Shown here: positions 24,331-32,772 of the stretch, one piece after another
Numbering within the stretch: position 1 is the first letter of the stretch
How the letters are laid out: every line of letters begins with the position of its first letter
From: an uncultured Parvularcula sp.
GTDB lineage: Bacteria > Pseudomonadota > Alphaproteobacteria > Caulobacterales > Parvularculaceae
NCBI GenBank assembly: GCA_937919225.1
Contig: CALFRH010000230.1
Span: 1 to 33,795 of the forward strand
Reading direction: 5' to 3'
Length of the DNA: 33,795 bases
Position numbers and translations under genes: made by a program
Notes under the pieces: model-generated
Database searches by the model: none
The model's input: only the letters and a program-made list of their open reading frames with translations
Told to the model about the DNA's origin: nothing

Positions 24331-25584
24331 TCAGACCCCCGCCTTTTGCCGTTGAGACAAGAGCCGCGCTGGCGGGTCGGCATAAACTTGCGTGAAGATA
24401 TGCTTCGCACTAGCCCCGCGACCATCGCCGACAAGACCGGTGGCCTCAGCCTCAGCCTCAGCCTTCCGCATCTCCTCGTCAGCTGTCTCCACCATTGCGG
24501 TGTAATCAGCGTCAGACAACGCCCCCGCCTTTACCAAATGATCCCTTAGCCGATGAATAGGGTCGCCAAGGGGCCAAACGTCCCCCTCTTCCGTTGGACG
24601 ATAACGAGAAGGATCATCCGACGTTGAGTGCGCGCCCTTTCGGTAGGTGAGCCATTCAATCAGTACGGGCCCATAACCCCGACGCGCGCGCTCAACCGCC
24701 CAGCGGCTGACTGCATGCACCGCCAAGAAATCATTTCCATCAACCCGCAGGGCAGGCACGCCATATCCCAATGACCGGGACGCAAATGTCGCAGAGAGAC
24801 CACCCGCGATGCCTTGGAAAGAACTAATGGCCCACTGATTATTGACGATATTGAGAATGATCGGCGGCTTATAAACCGAGGCGAACACCATGCCGGCGTG
24901 CCAATCCCCCTCTGCCGTGGCACCATCACCGATCCAAGCGGAAGCGATTTTGGTGTCCCCTTTGATCCCCGACGCCATCGCCCATCCGACCGCCTGCGGC
25001 CATTGGGTCGCCAGATTTCCCGACAAGGTGAAGAAGCCATAATCCTTCGCGGAGTAGAGGATGGGCAATTGCCGTCCCTGAAGCGGATCCATTTCGTTAG
25101 AGTAGATCTGGTTCATAAGATCGAGCACCGGATAATCCTGCACGATCAAAATACCTTGCTGACGATAAGTAGCGAAGTTCATATCCCCCTGACGAAGGGC
25201 CAACTGTTGGCCCACGCCGACTGCCTCTTCCCCAAGACATTGAATGTAGAAGCTCGTTTTACCTTGCCGCTGAGCCTTCACCATCCGGGCATCAAAAGCC
25301 CTGGTGCGCACCATCGCCCGAAGACCTTTAAGGAGCGTGTCAGTCTCCAACCCGTCCGCCCACATCCCATGGGCGTTGCCGTCATTATCGAGCACCCGAA
25401 TGAGGCTATTTGCAAAAGGCGCCGCTTCAGCCGCCGCCAAATCCAATGCAGGCTTGGGCGTTGCGCCAGCTTTACCAAAATCGATATGGGAGAAATCCGG
25501 TGCGTCACCGGGACGCCCAGCGGGCTCAGGAACGGTCAAACGAAGCGGTACATCATCCGCAGTCGGCGGGACATGGCCATCCAT
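24331..25584 (-). CDS. bkdA1: Branched-chain 2-oxoacid dehydrogenase E1 alpha subunit
   Basis: A 417-residue thiamine-diphosphate subunit. The cofactor fold runs from GDGATAEGDWHAG (219-231) to NNQWAIS (248-254), as in BCKDH E1 alpha. The phosphorylation-loop-like segment RKGAHSTSDDPSRYR follows. FATYRQQGILI (137-147) is also typical of the branched-chain rather than the pyruvate enzyme. I chose ATG 25584, which has AAAGGAG about ten bases upstream; the TTG at 25593 is only two bases from that site. It is the first gene of the operon. Its promoter should lie in 25585-25760. Confidence 0.94.
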   Translation of the reverse strand: MDGHVPPTADDVPLRLTVPEPAGRPGDAPDFSHIDFGKAGATPKPALDLAAAEAAPFANSLIRVLDNDGNAHGMWADGLETDTLLKGLRAMVRTRAFDARMVKAQRQGKTSFYIQCLGEEAVGVGQQLALRQGDMNFATYRQQGILIVQDYPVLDLMNQIYSNEMDPLQGRQLPILYSAKDYGFFTLSGNLATQWPQAVGWAMASGIKGDTKIASAWIGDGATAEGDWHAGMVFASVYKPPIILNIVNNQWAISSFQGIAGGLSATFASRSLGYGVPALRVDGNDFLAVHAVSRWAVERARRGYGPVLIEWLTYRKGAHSTSDDPSRYRPTEEGDVWPLGDPIHRLRDHLVKAGALSDADYTAMVETADEEMRKAEAEAEATGLVGDGRGASAKHIFTQVYADPPARLLSQRQKAGV

Positions 25585-25657
25585 GGGCAGCAAGGCTCCT
25601 TTGTCAAAATCCGCCGTACAATGCCTGATTGATCGTGTTTGGTCATCAGATGGGAGC

Positions 25658-25670
25658 GGCGAAGTTCGCC
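25658..25670. promoter_or_regulatory. Small palindrome in the bkd upstream region
   Basis: GGCGAA (25658-25663), G, TTCGCC (25665-25670) is a perfect dyad 74 bases upstream of the bkdA1 ATG. It could be an operator. A minus-strand terminator role is unlikely because no T-run follows on that strand. Confidence 0.3.
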
Positions 25671-25745
25671 CCCCTTTTAGCCGTTTCCTGCGTACAAAAG
25701 CCTAATTTTGACAGACACAAATTGGTGCAGTGCGGAAGACCAGGG

Positions 25746-25790
25746 GCATCGCGCTGAAAAGCGTGTGCGGTTTTCGGCGAAAAGCGATGC
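25746..25790. repeat. Nested palindromic intergenic repeat, copy 3
   Basis: Outer arms GCATCGC (25746-25752) and GCGATGC (25784-25790), inner arms GAAAA (25756-25760) and TTTTC (25771-25775), inner loop GCGTGTGCGG. The layout and loop match copies 1 and 2 at 6062-6174, in the same orientation as copy 1. Confidence 0.75.
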
Positions 25791-25802
25791 GAAATCAAAA
25801 GA

Positions 25803-25845
25803 CTATAGCGAAGGTGTGAGTACAAACGAACGCCCTTCGCTGTAG
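25803..25845 (+). repeat. Hairpin upstream of the sorting-tail protein gene
   Basis: CTATAGCGAAGG (25803-25814) and CCTTCGCTGTAG (25834-25845) pair over 12 bp with a single T-G wobble and a 19-base loop. No T-run follows. It may be an operator, a leader structure, or another intergenic repeat. Confidence 0.5.
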
Positions 25846-25957
25846 GGGTTGTCTCACTTTGAGGCGGGGTGAAGCCACTCTCTACGCCTTTGATGCCAGT
25901 GGCACGCGGATTGCGGCGTTTCAGGTCACTTGTTTCATTTTGGTTCTGGATCGTATT

Positions 25958-26671
25958 ATGACCCGTCTCATTACTGCCGTGTTAGCGTCTGCTCTTCTCT
26001 TCCCCGCCGCCCAGGCGGCCACCATTACCTATGATGGCACGGGGGTAAACGGCTATTATCAGTCAAAAACAGAGGTGAGCGGAGATGTTTCGGTCACCAC
26101 GAGTGTCGGCACCTGGTCCAAAACGGGACAAGGTCAAGGCAGCGTGACAGAAGCGGACACCAACACCAGTGCCTGGATTAATGAGGGCTCTTGGGGGTTA
26201 GCCGTACAAAACTATGAAGAAGTCAGCACTTATTGTTGGTGGTGGTGTAGAAATTACTACTCGGACACGCATCAAATTGACGGCCATGGGTTGAAAGAAG
26301 CAGTCATCTTCTCGTTTGACCATGACGTCACACTCGATAGCGTGATGTTTAACACTCACTATCTTCATGACCATGACGATTTTGTGCTGTTTGCAGGCGA
26401 CAGCTTAGATGATTTGACGACTTTTACGCTGTTCAAAGACATCGGTGAAACCGCAAGCCTGGCCGGGGAGTTCACCCTCGATATTGTGGGGAAAGTTTTC
26501 GCCATCGGCGCAAAGGGCAAGCATTCGGCCTTTAAAATAACGGCTTTGGACTATACAAAATGGGTACCGGAAAATCCGCCCACCCCAACGCCTGTACCTG
26601 GTGACTTGCCGCTGATGCTAACGGCCCTTGGCGGCTTTGGATTTATGCGAAGCCGCAGGAAAGCCGCTTAA
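25958..26671 (+). CDS. Secreted protein with VPxxLPL-type C-terminal sorting tail
   Basis: A 237-residue exported protein. It has a signal peptide MTRLITAVLASALLFPAAQA (cleavage near 20), a beta-rich body and a PEP-CTERM-like end: a Pro/Thr spacer, VPGDLPL (213-219), a hydrophobic stretch LMLTALGGFGFM and the basic RSRRKAA. Such tails are recognised by exosortase/archaeosortase-type enzymes, so the protein is probably processed at the membrane and displayed or released with exopolysaccharide. A striking CWWWC (93-97) sits in the body, possibly a disulfide. An HDHDD cluster (137-141) could bind metal. I chose ATG 25958 because it begins the signal peptide; the ribosome site (GGA) is weak. No sorting enzyme gene lies in the window. 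Confidence 0.78.
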   Translation: MTRLITAVLASALLFPAAQAATITYDGTGVNGYYQSKTEVSGDVSVTTSVGTWSKTGQGQGSVTEADTNTSAWINEGSWGLAVQNYEEVSTYCWWWCRNYYSDTHQIDGHGLKEAVIFSFDHDVTLDSVMFNTHYLHDHDDFVLFAGDSLDDLTTFTLFKDIGETASLAGEFTLDIVGKVFAIGAKGKHSAFKITALDYTKWVPENPPTPTPVPGDLPLMLTALGGFGFMRSRRKAA

Positions 26672-26727
26672 CGCGCCGTATCTGCAAAGGGCCCTGCTGC
26701 ACACACCCTATTGTCGGACCCGCCTAT

Positions 26728-26749
26728 CCCGCTACACTTGTGTGGCGGG
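26728..26749. repeat. Hairpin between the sorting-tail gene and the thiolase gene
   Basis: CCCGCTACAC (26728-26737) and GTGTGGCGGG (26740-26749) pair over 10 bp with one T-G wobble. No T-run follows on either strand. It may serve as a terminator-like stem for the upstream gene. Alternatively it overlaps the thiolase promoter: TTGTCG at 26711-26716 and TACACT at 26733-26738 are 16 bases apart. Confidence 0.45.
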
Positions 26750-26792
26750 ATAATGCTATTTTGTCCGTTCCCCGCACAAAAGGAGACACCCC

Positions 26793-27983
26793 ATGTTGCT
26801 GCCCTCTGACGATCCAATTGTTGTTGCCAGTGTGGCGCGAACACCGATGGGCGGGCTACAGGGTGAGTTCGCATCCCTCACCGCCTCGCAATTGGGCGCC
26901 AAAGCTATTCATGGGGCCGTCGCCCGGTCCGGCGTTGAAGAAACGGACATTGATGAGGTGCTGATGGGTTGCGTCCTCCCGGCGGGGCAAGGACAAGCGC
27001 CCGCCCGGCAGGCAGCGATTAAGGCAGGCCTTCCCCCTTCCGTACCCGCCACAACGGTCAATAAGATGTGCGGCTCTGGCATGAAAACCGTCATGATGAT
27101 GGCGGGCGCCCTCCTGACCGGCGACGTCACCATCGGGATCGCAGGCGGCATGGAAAGCATGACCAACGCGCCTTACCTGTTGCCAAAAGCCCGCGGCGGC
27201 TATCGCTTAGGCCATGGCAAGCTTATCGACCATATGTTCCTTGACGGTTTAGAAGATGCCTATGAAGGCGGCCTTATGGGCAGCTTTGCGGAACTCTGCG
27301 CGGCTGAGTATGATTTTTCCCGCCAACTGCAAGATGAATATGCGATTGAAAGCCTAAACCGCGCTTTGGCTGCCGCGAATACACAGTTTACCGATGAAAT
27401 CGTCCATGTCCCCGTTGAGTTACGATCAGGGACAGTAGTGGTCGACAAAGATGAGCAACCCTTCACCGCCCGGCCAGAAAAAATCCCCACCCTTAGGCCG
27501 GCCTTTAAAAAAGATGGCACCGTTACCGCAGCGAACGCATCATCCATCTCTGATGGCGCCGCCGCCATCGTAATGATGCGCGCCAGTGAAGCAGAGCGCC
27601 GCGGCCTCACGCCTTTAGCAAAACTCACGGGCATGGCCTCCCACGCCCAAGAGCCCGCCTGGTTCACTACAGCGCCCATTGGTGCCATGAAAACGCTGAT
27701 GGACGCCACTGGGCTCGATAAGGCGCATATTGATCTTTTCGAAGTGAATGAGGCTTTTGCCGTGGTGCCTATGGCCGCCATGAAGGATCTGGATATTCCC
27801 CATGAGAAGATGAACGTGAATGGCGGAGCCTGCGCCCTTGGACACCCCATTGGCGCTAGCGGCACGCGAATCCTCATTACTCTTATTAATGCCCTAAAGC
27901 ATCGAGGACTGAAGACCGGCATGGCGGGTATTTGCATCGGCGGCGGTGAAGCCACGGCGGTGAGTGTGGAATTGATGGGGTAG
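26793..27983 (+). CDS. Acetyl-CoA C-acyltransferase (thiolase)
   Basis: A 396-residue thiolase that cleaves or forms 3-ketoacyl-CoA. Nucleophile Cys93 lies in NKMCGSGMK. The NEAFAVVP motif, His351 in CALGHPIGASG and Cys381 in CIGGGEA complete the catalytic set. The length and the GSFAELCAAEYDFSR segment fit the biosynthetic/acetoacetyl-CoA type. In this setting it could split acetoacetyl-CoA or 2-methylacetoacetyl-CoA from branched-chain amino acid breakdown, but polyhydroxyalkanoate or beta-oxidation roles are not excluded. AAAGGAG stands eight bases before the ATG. It is a single-gene unit with a possible promoter at about 26711-26738 and an inverted-repeat element downstream. Confidence 0.92.
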   Translation: MLLPSDDPIVVASVARTPMGGLQGEFASLTASQLGAKAIHGAVARSGVEETDIDEVLMGCVLPAGQGQAPARQAAIKAGLPPSVPATTVNKMCGSGMKTVMMMAGALLTGDVTIGIAGGMESMTNAPYLLPKARGGYRLGHGKLIDHMFLDGLEDAYEGGLMGSFAELCAAEYDFSRQLQDEYAIESLNRALAAANTQFTDEIVHVPVELRSGTVVVDKDEQPFTARPEKIPTLRPAFKKDGTVTAANASSISDGAAAIVMMRASEAERRGLTPLAKLTGMASHAQEPAWFTTAPIGAMKTLMDATGLDKAHIDLFEVNEAFAVVPMAAMKDLDIPHEKMNVNGGACALGHPIGASGTRILITLINALKHRGLKTGMAGICIGGGEATAVSVELMG

Positions 27984-28028
27984 CGTGCTCATAGAGCATG
28001 TTCCGACCAAGCGAGTACCCGATGGCAT

Positions 28029-28139
28029 AGAAGCAATGCGCTTGCCGTGAATTTGCCTGTGACGACTTCAGAGAGGCATTCTGTGGACGCGTTTAAGAAT
28101 AAGTCCCAAACAAACCCACGGGAAGCGCATTTGTCTTCT
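28029..28139. repeat. 111-bp inverted-repeat element between convergent genes
   Basis: Arms AGAAG-C-AATGCGCTTGCCGTG (28029-28049) and CACGGGAAGCGCATT-TGT-CTTCT (28117-28139) pair over 15 bp with one mismatch plus a further 5 bp after a small internal loop. Inside, TGCCT and AGGCA can form a second stem. No open frame and no T-run are seen. Confidence 0.55.
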
Positions 28140-28179
28140 TGATTGGGCTCAGCCACCCACGGCACACGGAAGGATACGA

Positions 28180-30309
28180 CTACCGAAGCGGATCTGTCCC
28201 TTTTTCCCCGTAAAGCGGCGGTGTTGGCACACTGGTCGTGCGCTCGTCAGCCGGTGAAACAGGGGATGTCCAATCGGGGGTGCCATCAAAACGGAGGCTG
28301 TCGATCACGCCCTCTTCATCCACATCGCTTTCCGCAGGCGGTGTCGTTGGCGCCTCGGGCGCGGTGCCTGTGGGCATCGTGGGAAGGGCTGTCTCGCCCC
28401 CCATCCCCGTGGCCGCCGCAGAACCGATAAGGTCCCGCAATGTATGCCGTGTGCGGTCCAACTCGTCGGCAAGGGTAGCTGACCGCTGCCGCAAGGACTC
28501 AACCTCTTCCCGCAGACGCTGATCTTCAGCTTTTTGCGCCGCCGCCTGTTGCGCCATGGCCTCTCGTTGGCTGAGGTCACCCGCTTCGGGTAGCAAATTC
28601 CGGATAAGGTTTAGCGTCCCCATCAAGGTCGATGGAGAAACCAGCCAGACCCGTGCGCGCTGACTATCTCGTACAAGGTCAGGGAAACGATCATGAAGGA
28701 TCGTATACGCTGCTTCCGAAGGCATGAAGAGAAGGCAAGAATCAGCCGTCTCGGACGGGGAGATACACCGATCGCCCGCCTCTAAAATGGCGCGCAGGAT
28801 CGCCCGGCGGAAAGCATCTTCCGCGCTTTTCGCCTGGGGCAAGTTACGACGAACCGCATCGCGAGACGGTAGCTCGTGGAACGCTTCCATGGGGAAGTTC
28901 GCATCCACCGCAATTTTTTGCTTGAGACCGTCAAAAGTGATGAGACAGTCCGCGGTCTCACCATTCCCCAATGTTGCTCCAAACGTGTAGGTGCCATCGG
29001 GCAAGGTGCCACGGATCACATCGGCAAGACGCACCGTGGTTGCATTATCTTGAGCCGCCCGATCAAGGATCGCTCGCTCAAGACGGCCCACATGCTCCTT
29101 CACGGAGTCAAGCTCGCCACTCACGCCCGTGACAGCTTCGGTGGTTTTACCCAAATCCTTACGGACGGACTTAATCTCATCATGGACGGTTTTCACATCG
29201 TCTCGCACCCGGCCGACTTCCGCAAAGCGCGTTTCGAGGATCTGCGTGACCGTGCGAAGGCGTTGGCCCTGACCATCAATGGCAGTGGTAACGCGCTCTA
29301 CCTGCTCACCCAGTGTTGAAACACTACGGTTCACTTCAACACTCGGGTCCGGCACCGCGGCGATGAGATCCGCCTGGTTACGATCCAGGTGCTCAAGCTT
29401 CCGGTCGATGGTCGCCACCACCAAATCCATGCGCGAAGATTGCTCCGCCTTCAATGTTTGGAACTGACGCATGAACTCGTCACGTAATCCGTCGATCCGT
29501 TCGGCCTGACGGCGCTCAGAGCGCTCAATGTCTTCGCGGATGAAGGGCGCCACGAAAGGTGCCTTGTCATCCGAGTGGGGACCATTACCGCCACCTGAAA
29601 ATGTATCATTCTGGGTCATTTCATCATTCGCCATTGAGGAGGCAAAGGACGCCCCACGCTCTTGATCACCACTCTCTGCAAAGGACGTGACAGGCGTGTC
29701 CGACCCCGATGAACTGCTGGTGGCAAAGGCGTAGCGGGGCACCTCCTGTTCGTCCGAAGGCCCCACAGCTGGCGCATCTTCATGCGCGGTCTCAGGCTCA
29801 CTGGCGCGCAGAGGAACGACATTAGCGATGTCTTCCTCATGCCCACCGCCAAAGCTTGTGACGGGAACGTCCTCTCCACCATCACCCGCTGGAGCCGTGT
29901 CCGCCTCGAAGGCTTCGACCGTTTCGGCGGCCACGCGCTCATCCACGGTCGTCGCCCCTTCGATAATCACATCGTCGGAATAAACGTGAGTGTCGTCCCC
30001 ATACTCTGAATTGTCAGGCCCTAAACTGTCCTCATCCGGGACAGCGTAAGCTTCTTCGAACAAGGGGGAGGTCACCGCCTCTTCCGCGCGACGTTCCCGC
30101 CGATATCGACCAGCGATCATCAAAAACATGAGCGCAACGAGGACGCAGACCGCGCCCACAAATATCAGCCAGCCCGTATATTGGCCCATCCCGCTCTCCC
30201 CAGCGGTTTCAACCAGACCCCGAAGCTGGTCCTCAGCGAGAGCCATGGCTTCCTCAGGCATGACCGGCCCGTTAGCAACCCACAGGACCCGATCCAGTAC
30301 GTTCATCAT
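28180..30309 (-). CDS. rmuC: RmuC family DNA recombination protein with long acidic N-terminal region
   Basis: A 709-residue membrane-anchored RmuC-like protein. RmuC family proteins limit DNA inversions at short inverted repeats and look like nuclease-fold proteins. Order of parts: one membrane helix at about 46-66; a Glu/Asp/Ser-rich disordered segment 75-260 with PVTSF at 149-153 and 206-210; a helical, probably coiled-coil region 260-420; the RmuC core at about 466-575 ([54 protein letters not shown]); a second coiled coil to 630; and a Pro/Thr-rich tail. Typical RmuC is about 450-500 residues, so the acidic insert is unusual. I chose ATG 30309, five bases after GGAAGGG. It diverges from def. 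Confidence 0.88.
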   Translation of the reverse strand: MMNVLDRVLWVANGPVMPEEAMALAEDQLRGLVETAGESGMGQYTGWLIFVGAVCVLVALMFLMIAGRYRRERRAEEAVTSPLFEEAYAVPDEDSLGPDNSEYGDDTHVYSDDVIIEGATTVDERVAAETVEAFEADTAPAGDGGEDVPVTSFGGGHEEDIANVVPLRASEPETAHEDAPAVGPSDEQEVPRYAFATSSSSGSDTPVTSFAESGDQERGASFASSMANDEMTQNDTFSGGGNGPHSDDKAPFVAPFIREDIERSERRQAERIDGLRDEFMRQFQTLKAEQSSRMDLVVATIDRKLEHLDRNQADLIAAVPDPSVEVNRSVSTLGEQVERVTTAIDGQGQRLRTVTQILETRFAEVGRVRDDVKTVHDEIKSVRKDLGKTTEAVTGVSGELDSVKEHVGRLERAILDRAAQDNATTVRLADVIRGTLPDGTYTFGATLGNGETADCLITFDGLKQKIAVDANFPMEAFHELPSRDAVRRNLPQAKSAEDAFRRAILRAILEAGDRCISPSETADSCLLFMPSEAAYTILHDRFPDLVRDSQRARVWLVSPSTLMGTLNLIRNLLPEAGDLSQREAMAQQAAAQKAEDQRLREEVESLRQRSATLADELDRTRHTLRDLIGSAAATGMGGETALPTMPTGTAPEAPTTPPAESDVDEEGVIDSLRFDGTPDWTSPVSPADERTTSVPTPPLYGEKGTDPLR

Positions 30310-30526
30310 GTCAACCCTTCCGGACAGCCCAACCCATGCTACAGCCCGTGGTTTTTTCCCCAGTGCGCTGCACATTAAGACACTGGAAACCGAAAAGCGA
30401 GAGGCGTGCCAACTGGCGTCTAACCGAAAAGTTGTATTGTTTGGCCAATTGTTTCGTTACTCGAACCACCCAAGCATCCCCATCTCGCACATTGACCCCG
30501 CACGGCGGCCCCATTACCTCTCTCCC

Positions 30527-31042
30527 ATGGCAATCAGACCCATTCTCACCGCGCCCGATCCGCGTCTTCGCGAAGTGTCAAAGCCCGTAGACGCTGTCAC
30601 GGATGAGGTGCGGACGCTCATGAATGATATGTTAGAAACCATGTATGCCGCTCCGGGCATTGGGCTAGCTGCCATCCAGGTTGGTGTGCCACTTCGGATC
30701 ATCGTGATGGATTTGGCCGAAAAAGACGAAGACCCTGATCCGCACTACTTCATCAATCCAGTCATATTGGACCCGTCAGAGGATGTGGCCCCCTATGAGG
30801 AGGGGTGCCTGTCGGTGCCGGAATTTTATGAAGAGATCGAACGCCCAGCCCGCTGTGTCATCGAATTTCTCGATTATGACGGAAATCCCCAGCGACTGGA
30901 GGCTGAAGGCCTACTCGCCACCTGTATCCAGCATGAGATGGACCACCTAGAGGGGGTCCTTTTCATCGATCACCTCTCTCGGTTGAAGCGGGATCGAATT
31001 CTCAAGAAACTCAAAAAAGAGCAGTTAGCGACCGCGTCTTAA
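30527..31042 (+). CDS. def: Peptide deformylase
   Basis: A 171-residue metal hydrolase that removes the formyl group from the first methionine of new proteins. All three family motifs are present: [10 protein letters not shown] (44-53), EEGCLSVP with metal ligand Cys94, and HEMDH (136-140) supplying His136, catalytic Glu137 and His140. The basic helix at the end ([12 protein letters not shown]) is usual. I chose ATG 30527 because [15 protein letters not shown] is the normal beginning; the frame upstream is open but unlike the family. No good Shine-Dalgarno precedes it. It leads the def-fmt-truA operon, and def-fmt adjacency is common in bacteria. Confidence 0.95.
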   Translation: MAIRPILTAPDPRLREVSKPVDAVTDEVRTLMNDMLETMYAAPGIGLAAIQVGVPLRIIVMDLAEKDEDPDPHYFINPVILDPSEDVAPYEEGCLSVPEFYEEIERPARCVIEFLDYDGNPQRLEAEGLLATCIQHEMDHLEGVLFIDHLSRLKRDRILKKLKKEQLATAS

Positions 31043-31059
31043 TCCCATAGGGGGACCCA

Positions 31060-32004
31060 ATGCGCCTTATCTTCATGGGGACCCCCGCCTTTGCGGTGCC
31101 CTCCCTCGCTACATTGGTGGCCAGCGGTTACGATATCGCCGCCGTTTATACCCAACCGCCGCGCCCATCAGGCCGGGGGTATAAGCTAACCCCATCGCCC
31201 ATCCATGATTTCGCCGACGCCCATGGGCTCGAGGTTCGGCATCCTGAAAATTTCAAAGACACGGGCGAACGGGAGGCCTTCGCCGCCCTAGAAGCCGACG
31301 TCGCCATCGTGGTGGCCTATGGCCTCATCCTCCCCAAAGCGATTTTAGAGGCGCCGACCAATGGCTGCCTCAATGTACATGGCTCCCTTCTGCCCCGATG
31401 GCGGGGAGCTGCGCCCATCCAACGGGCCATTATGGCCGGGGATGCGGTAACGGGCGTGCAAGTCATGCAAATGGAAAAGGGCCTGGACACAGGCCCCGTT
31501 CTTCTCTCCGAAACCATTCCCATTGCCGATGATGACACCGCAGCAAGCCTAGGTGAACGGCTCGCCCATCTGGGGGCGGATCTTTTGCCGCGGGTCCTTG
31601 GGGCCCTTGCGAGGGGGGGGTTGACGCCTCGCCCCCAAGCCGAAGAGGGCGTGGTCTACGCCCACAAAATCACCGCCGAGGAAGCCAAGATTGATTGGTC
31701 GCAGGACGCCGCCCAGGTGGATGCCCATGTGAGGGGTCTCACCCCCGTTCCCGGTGCGTGGACCCCCCTTGTACGGGATGACAAAACCATTCGTTTAAAG
31801 ATAAAATCTGGGCACCCGACCAATGGGCCGGCGACAGAGGCCCCCGGAACCGTCATGGGTGCCGACGGCAACGGTATCATTGTCGCGACGGGTGATAACG
31901 CCGCCTACGCGATCACCCATCTGCAACGCCCCGGCAAAGCAGCGCAGGATGCGGACAGCTTCCTTCGCGGTTGGCCCATCACCCCCGGCGAGCGGTTCGC
32001 GTAG
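31060..32004 (+). CDS. fmt: Methionyl-tRNA formyltransferase
   Basis: A 314-residue enzyme that formylates initiator Met-tRNA with 10-formyltetrahydrofolate, the counterpart of def. The N-terminal Rossmann domain starts MRLIFMGTPAFAVPSL. The catalytic residues Asn105, His107 and Asp143 lie in NVHGSLLPRWRGAAPIQRAI and KGLDTGPVL. The positively charged tRNA-binding C-terminal OB domain begins near 205 (HKITAEEAKIDW) and includes VRGLTPVPGAWT. Length is standard. AGGGGG lies five bases before the ATG, and the gene follows def by 17 bases. Confidence 0.96.
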   Translation: MRLIFMGTPAFAVPSLATLVASGYDIAAVYTQPPRPSGRGYKLTPSPIHDFADAHGLEVRHPENFKDTGEREAFAALEADVAIVVAYGLILPKAILEAPTNGCLNVHGSLLPRWRGAAPIQRAIMAGDAVTGVQVMQMEKGLDTGPVLLSETIPIADDDTAASLGERLAHLGADLLPRVLGALARGGLTPRPQAEEGVVYAHKITAEEAKIDWSQDAAQVDAHVRGLTPVPGAWTPLVRDDKTIRLKIKSGHPTNGPATEAPGTVMGADGNGIIVATGDNAAYAITHLQRPGKAAQDADSFLRGWPITPGERFA

Positions 32005-32006
32005 GG

Positions 32007-32756
32007 ATGCCGCGCTATCGACTTACAGTGGAATATGATGGCACCCCCTATGTAGGGTGGCAGCGACAAATCAATGGCCCCTCCGTTCAAGAAGCCATCG
32101 AAACGGCAGGCGAGGCCCTAAGCGGCGCCACCGCCCCAGTTTATGGTGCAGGCCGCACCGATGCGGGGGTTCATGCCCTTGCCATGACAGCTCATATTGA
32201 CCTGGCTAAAAACTTCTCTCCACGGACGGTAAGAGAAGCTCTTAACGCTCATCTGCGACCACATCCCATTGCGGTACTTGATGCGGCGGCGATCGATGAT
32301 GCGTTTCATGCCCGCTTTTCTTGCCAAAAAAGGTATTATTTATACCGTGTGCTTAATAGACGAAGCGGGGCAGGTCTTTATCAAAACCGTGTATGGCTGG
32401 TCGGGCCCCACCTTGAGGTAGAGGCGATGGCCGAGGCAGCACAGTCCCTTATCGGCAAGCATGATTTTACGACATTTCGATCTGTGCAATGCCAGGCCGA
32501 TAGCCCGATAAAAACACTCAGCACACTATCGGTGACAAGGGAAGGTGAGGAGGTCCACTTTGCGTTGGACGCCCCCTCCTTTCTACATAATCAGGTGCGA
32601 TCCCTTGTGGGCACTCTTGTCCAAGTCGGCCTTGGTCGGTGGTCTACGGACGATGTGAAAACAGCGTTGGAGGCGAAAGACCGGAGCCAGTGCGGCCCAG
32701 TGGCCCCTGCGTCAGGACTTTACTTTGTCAAAGCTGAGTATGCTGGGGCGGAATAA
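32007..32756 (+). CDS. truA: tRNA pseudouridine(38-40) synthase TruA
   Basis: A 249-residue pseudouridine synthase that modifies positions 38-40 of the tRNA anticodon arm. Catalytic Asp52 lies in GAGRTDAGVHA. Other family parts are MPRYRLTVEYDGTPYVGWQRQ at the start (with DGT and GWQ), FHARFSCQKRYYLYRV and FLHNQVRSLVGTLVQVG. It starts two bases after the fmt stop, so translation is coupled and the gene is the third of def-fmt-truA. It converges with the small secreted protein gene at 32773. Confidence 0.95.
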   Translation: MPRYRLTVEYDGTPYVGWQRQINGPSVQEAIETAGEALSGATAPVYGAGRTDAGVHALAMTAHIDLAKNFSPRTVREALNAHLRPHPIAVLDAAAIDDAFHARFSCQKRYYLYRVLNRRSGAGLYQNRVWLVGPHLEVEAMAEAAQSLIGKHDFTTFRSVQCQADSPIKTLSTLSVTREGEEVHFALDAPSFLHNQVRSLVGTLVQVGLGRWSTDDVKTALEAKDRSQCGPVAPASGLYFVKAEYAGAE

Positions 32757-32772
32757 AAGACGGAGTTTGTCC

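Larger units (their letters stand above)
25585..25957. other. Divergent intergenic region between bkdA1 and the sorting-tail protein gene
   Basis: A 373-base gap that must hold two outward promoters. It contains the 13-bp perfect palindrome GGCGAAGTTCGCC (25658-25670) nearest bkdA1, the nested palindrome copy 3 (25746-25790) in the middle, and a long hairpin (25803-25845) nearer the plus-strand gene. I see no convincing -35/-10 pair and no small gene. Confidence 0.7.

Noticed and set aside
24814-25632. A 272-codon open frame on the plus strand opposite bkdA1
   Set aside because: It is antisense to a certain gene and shows no recognisable motif.
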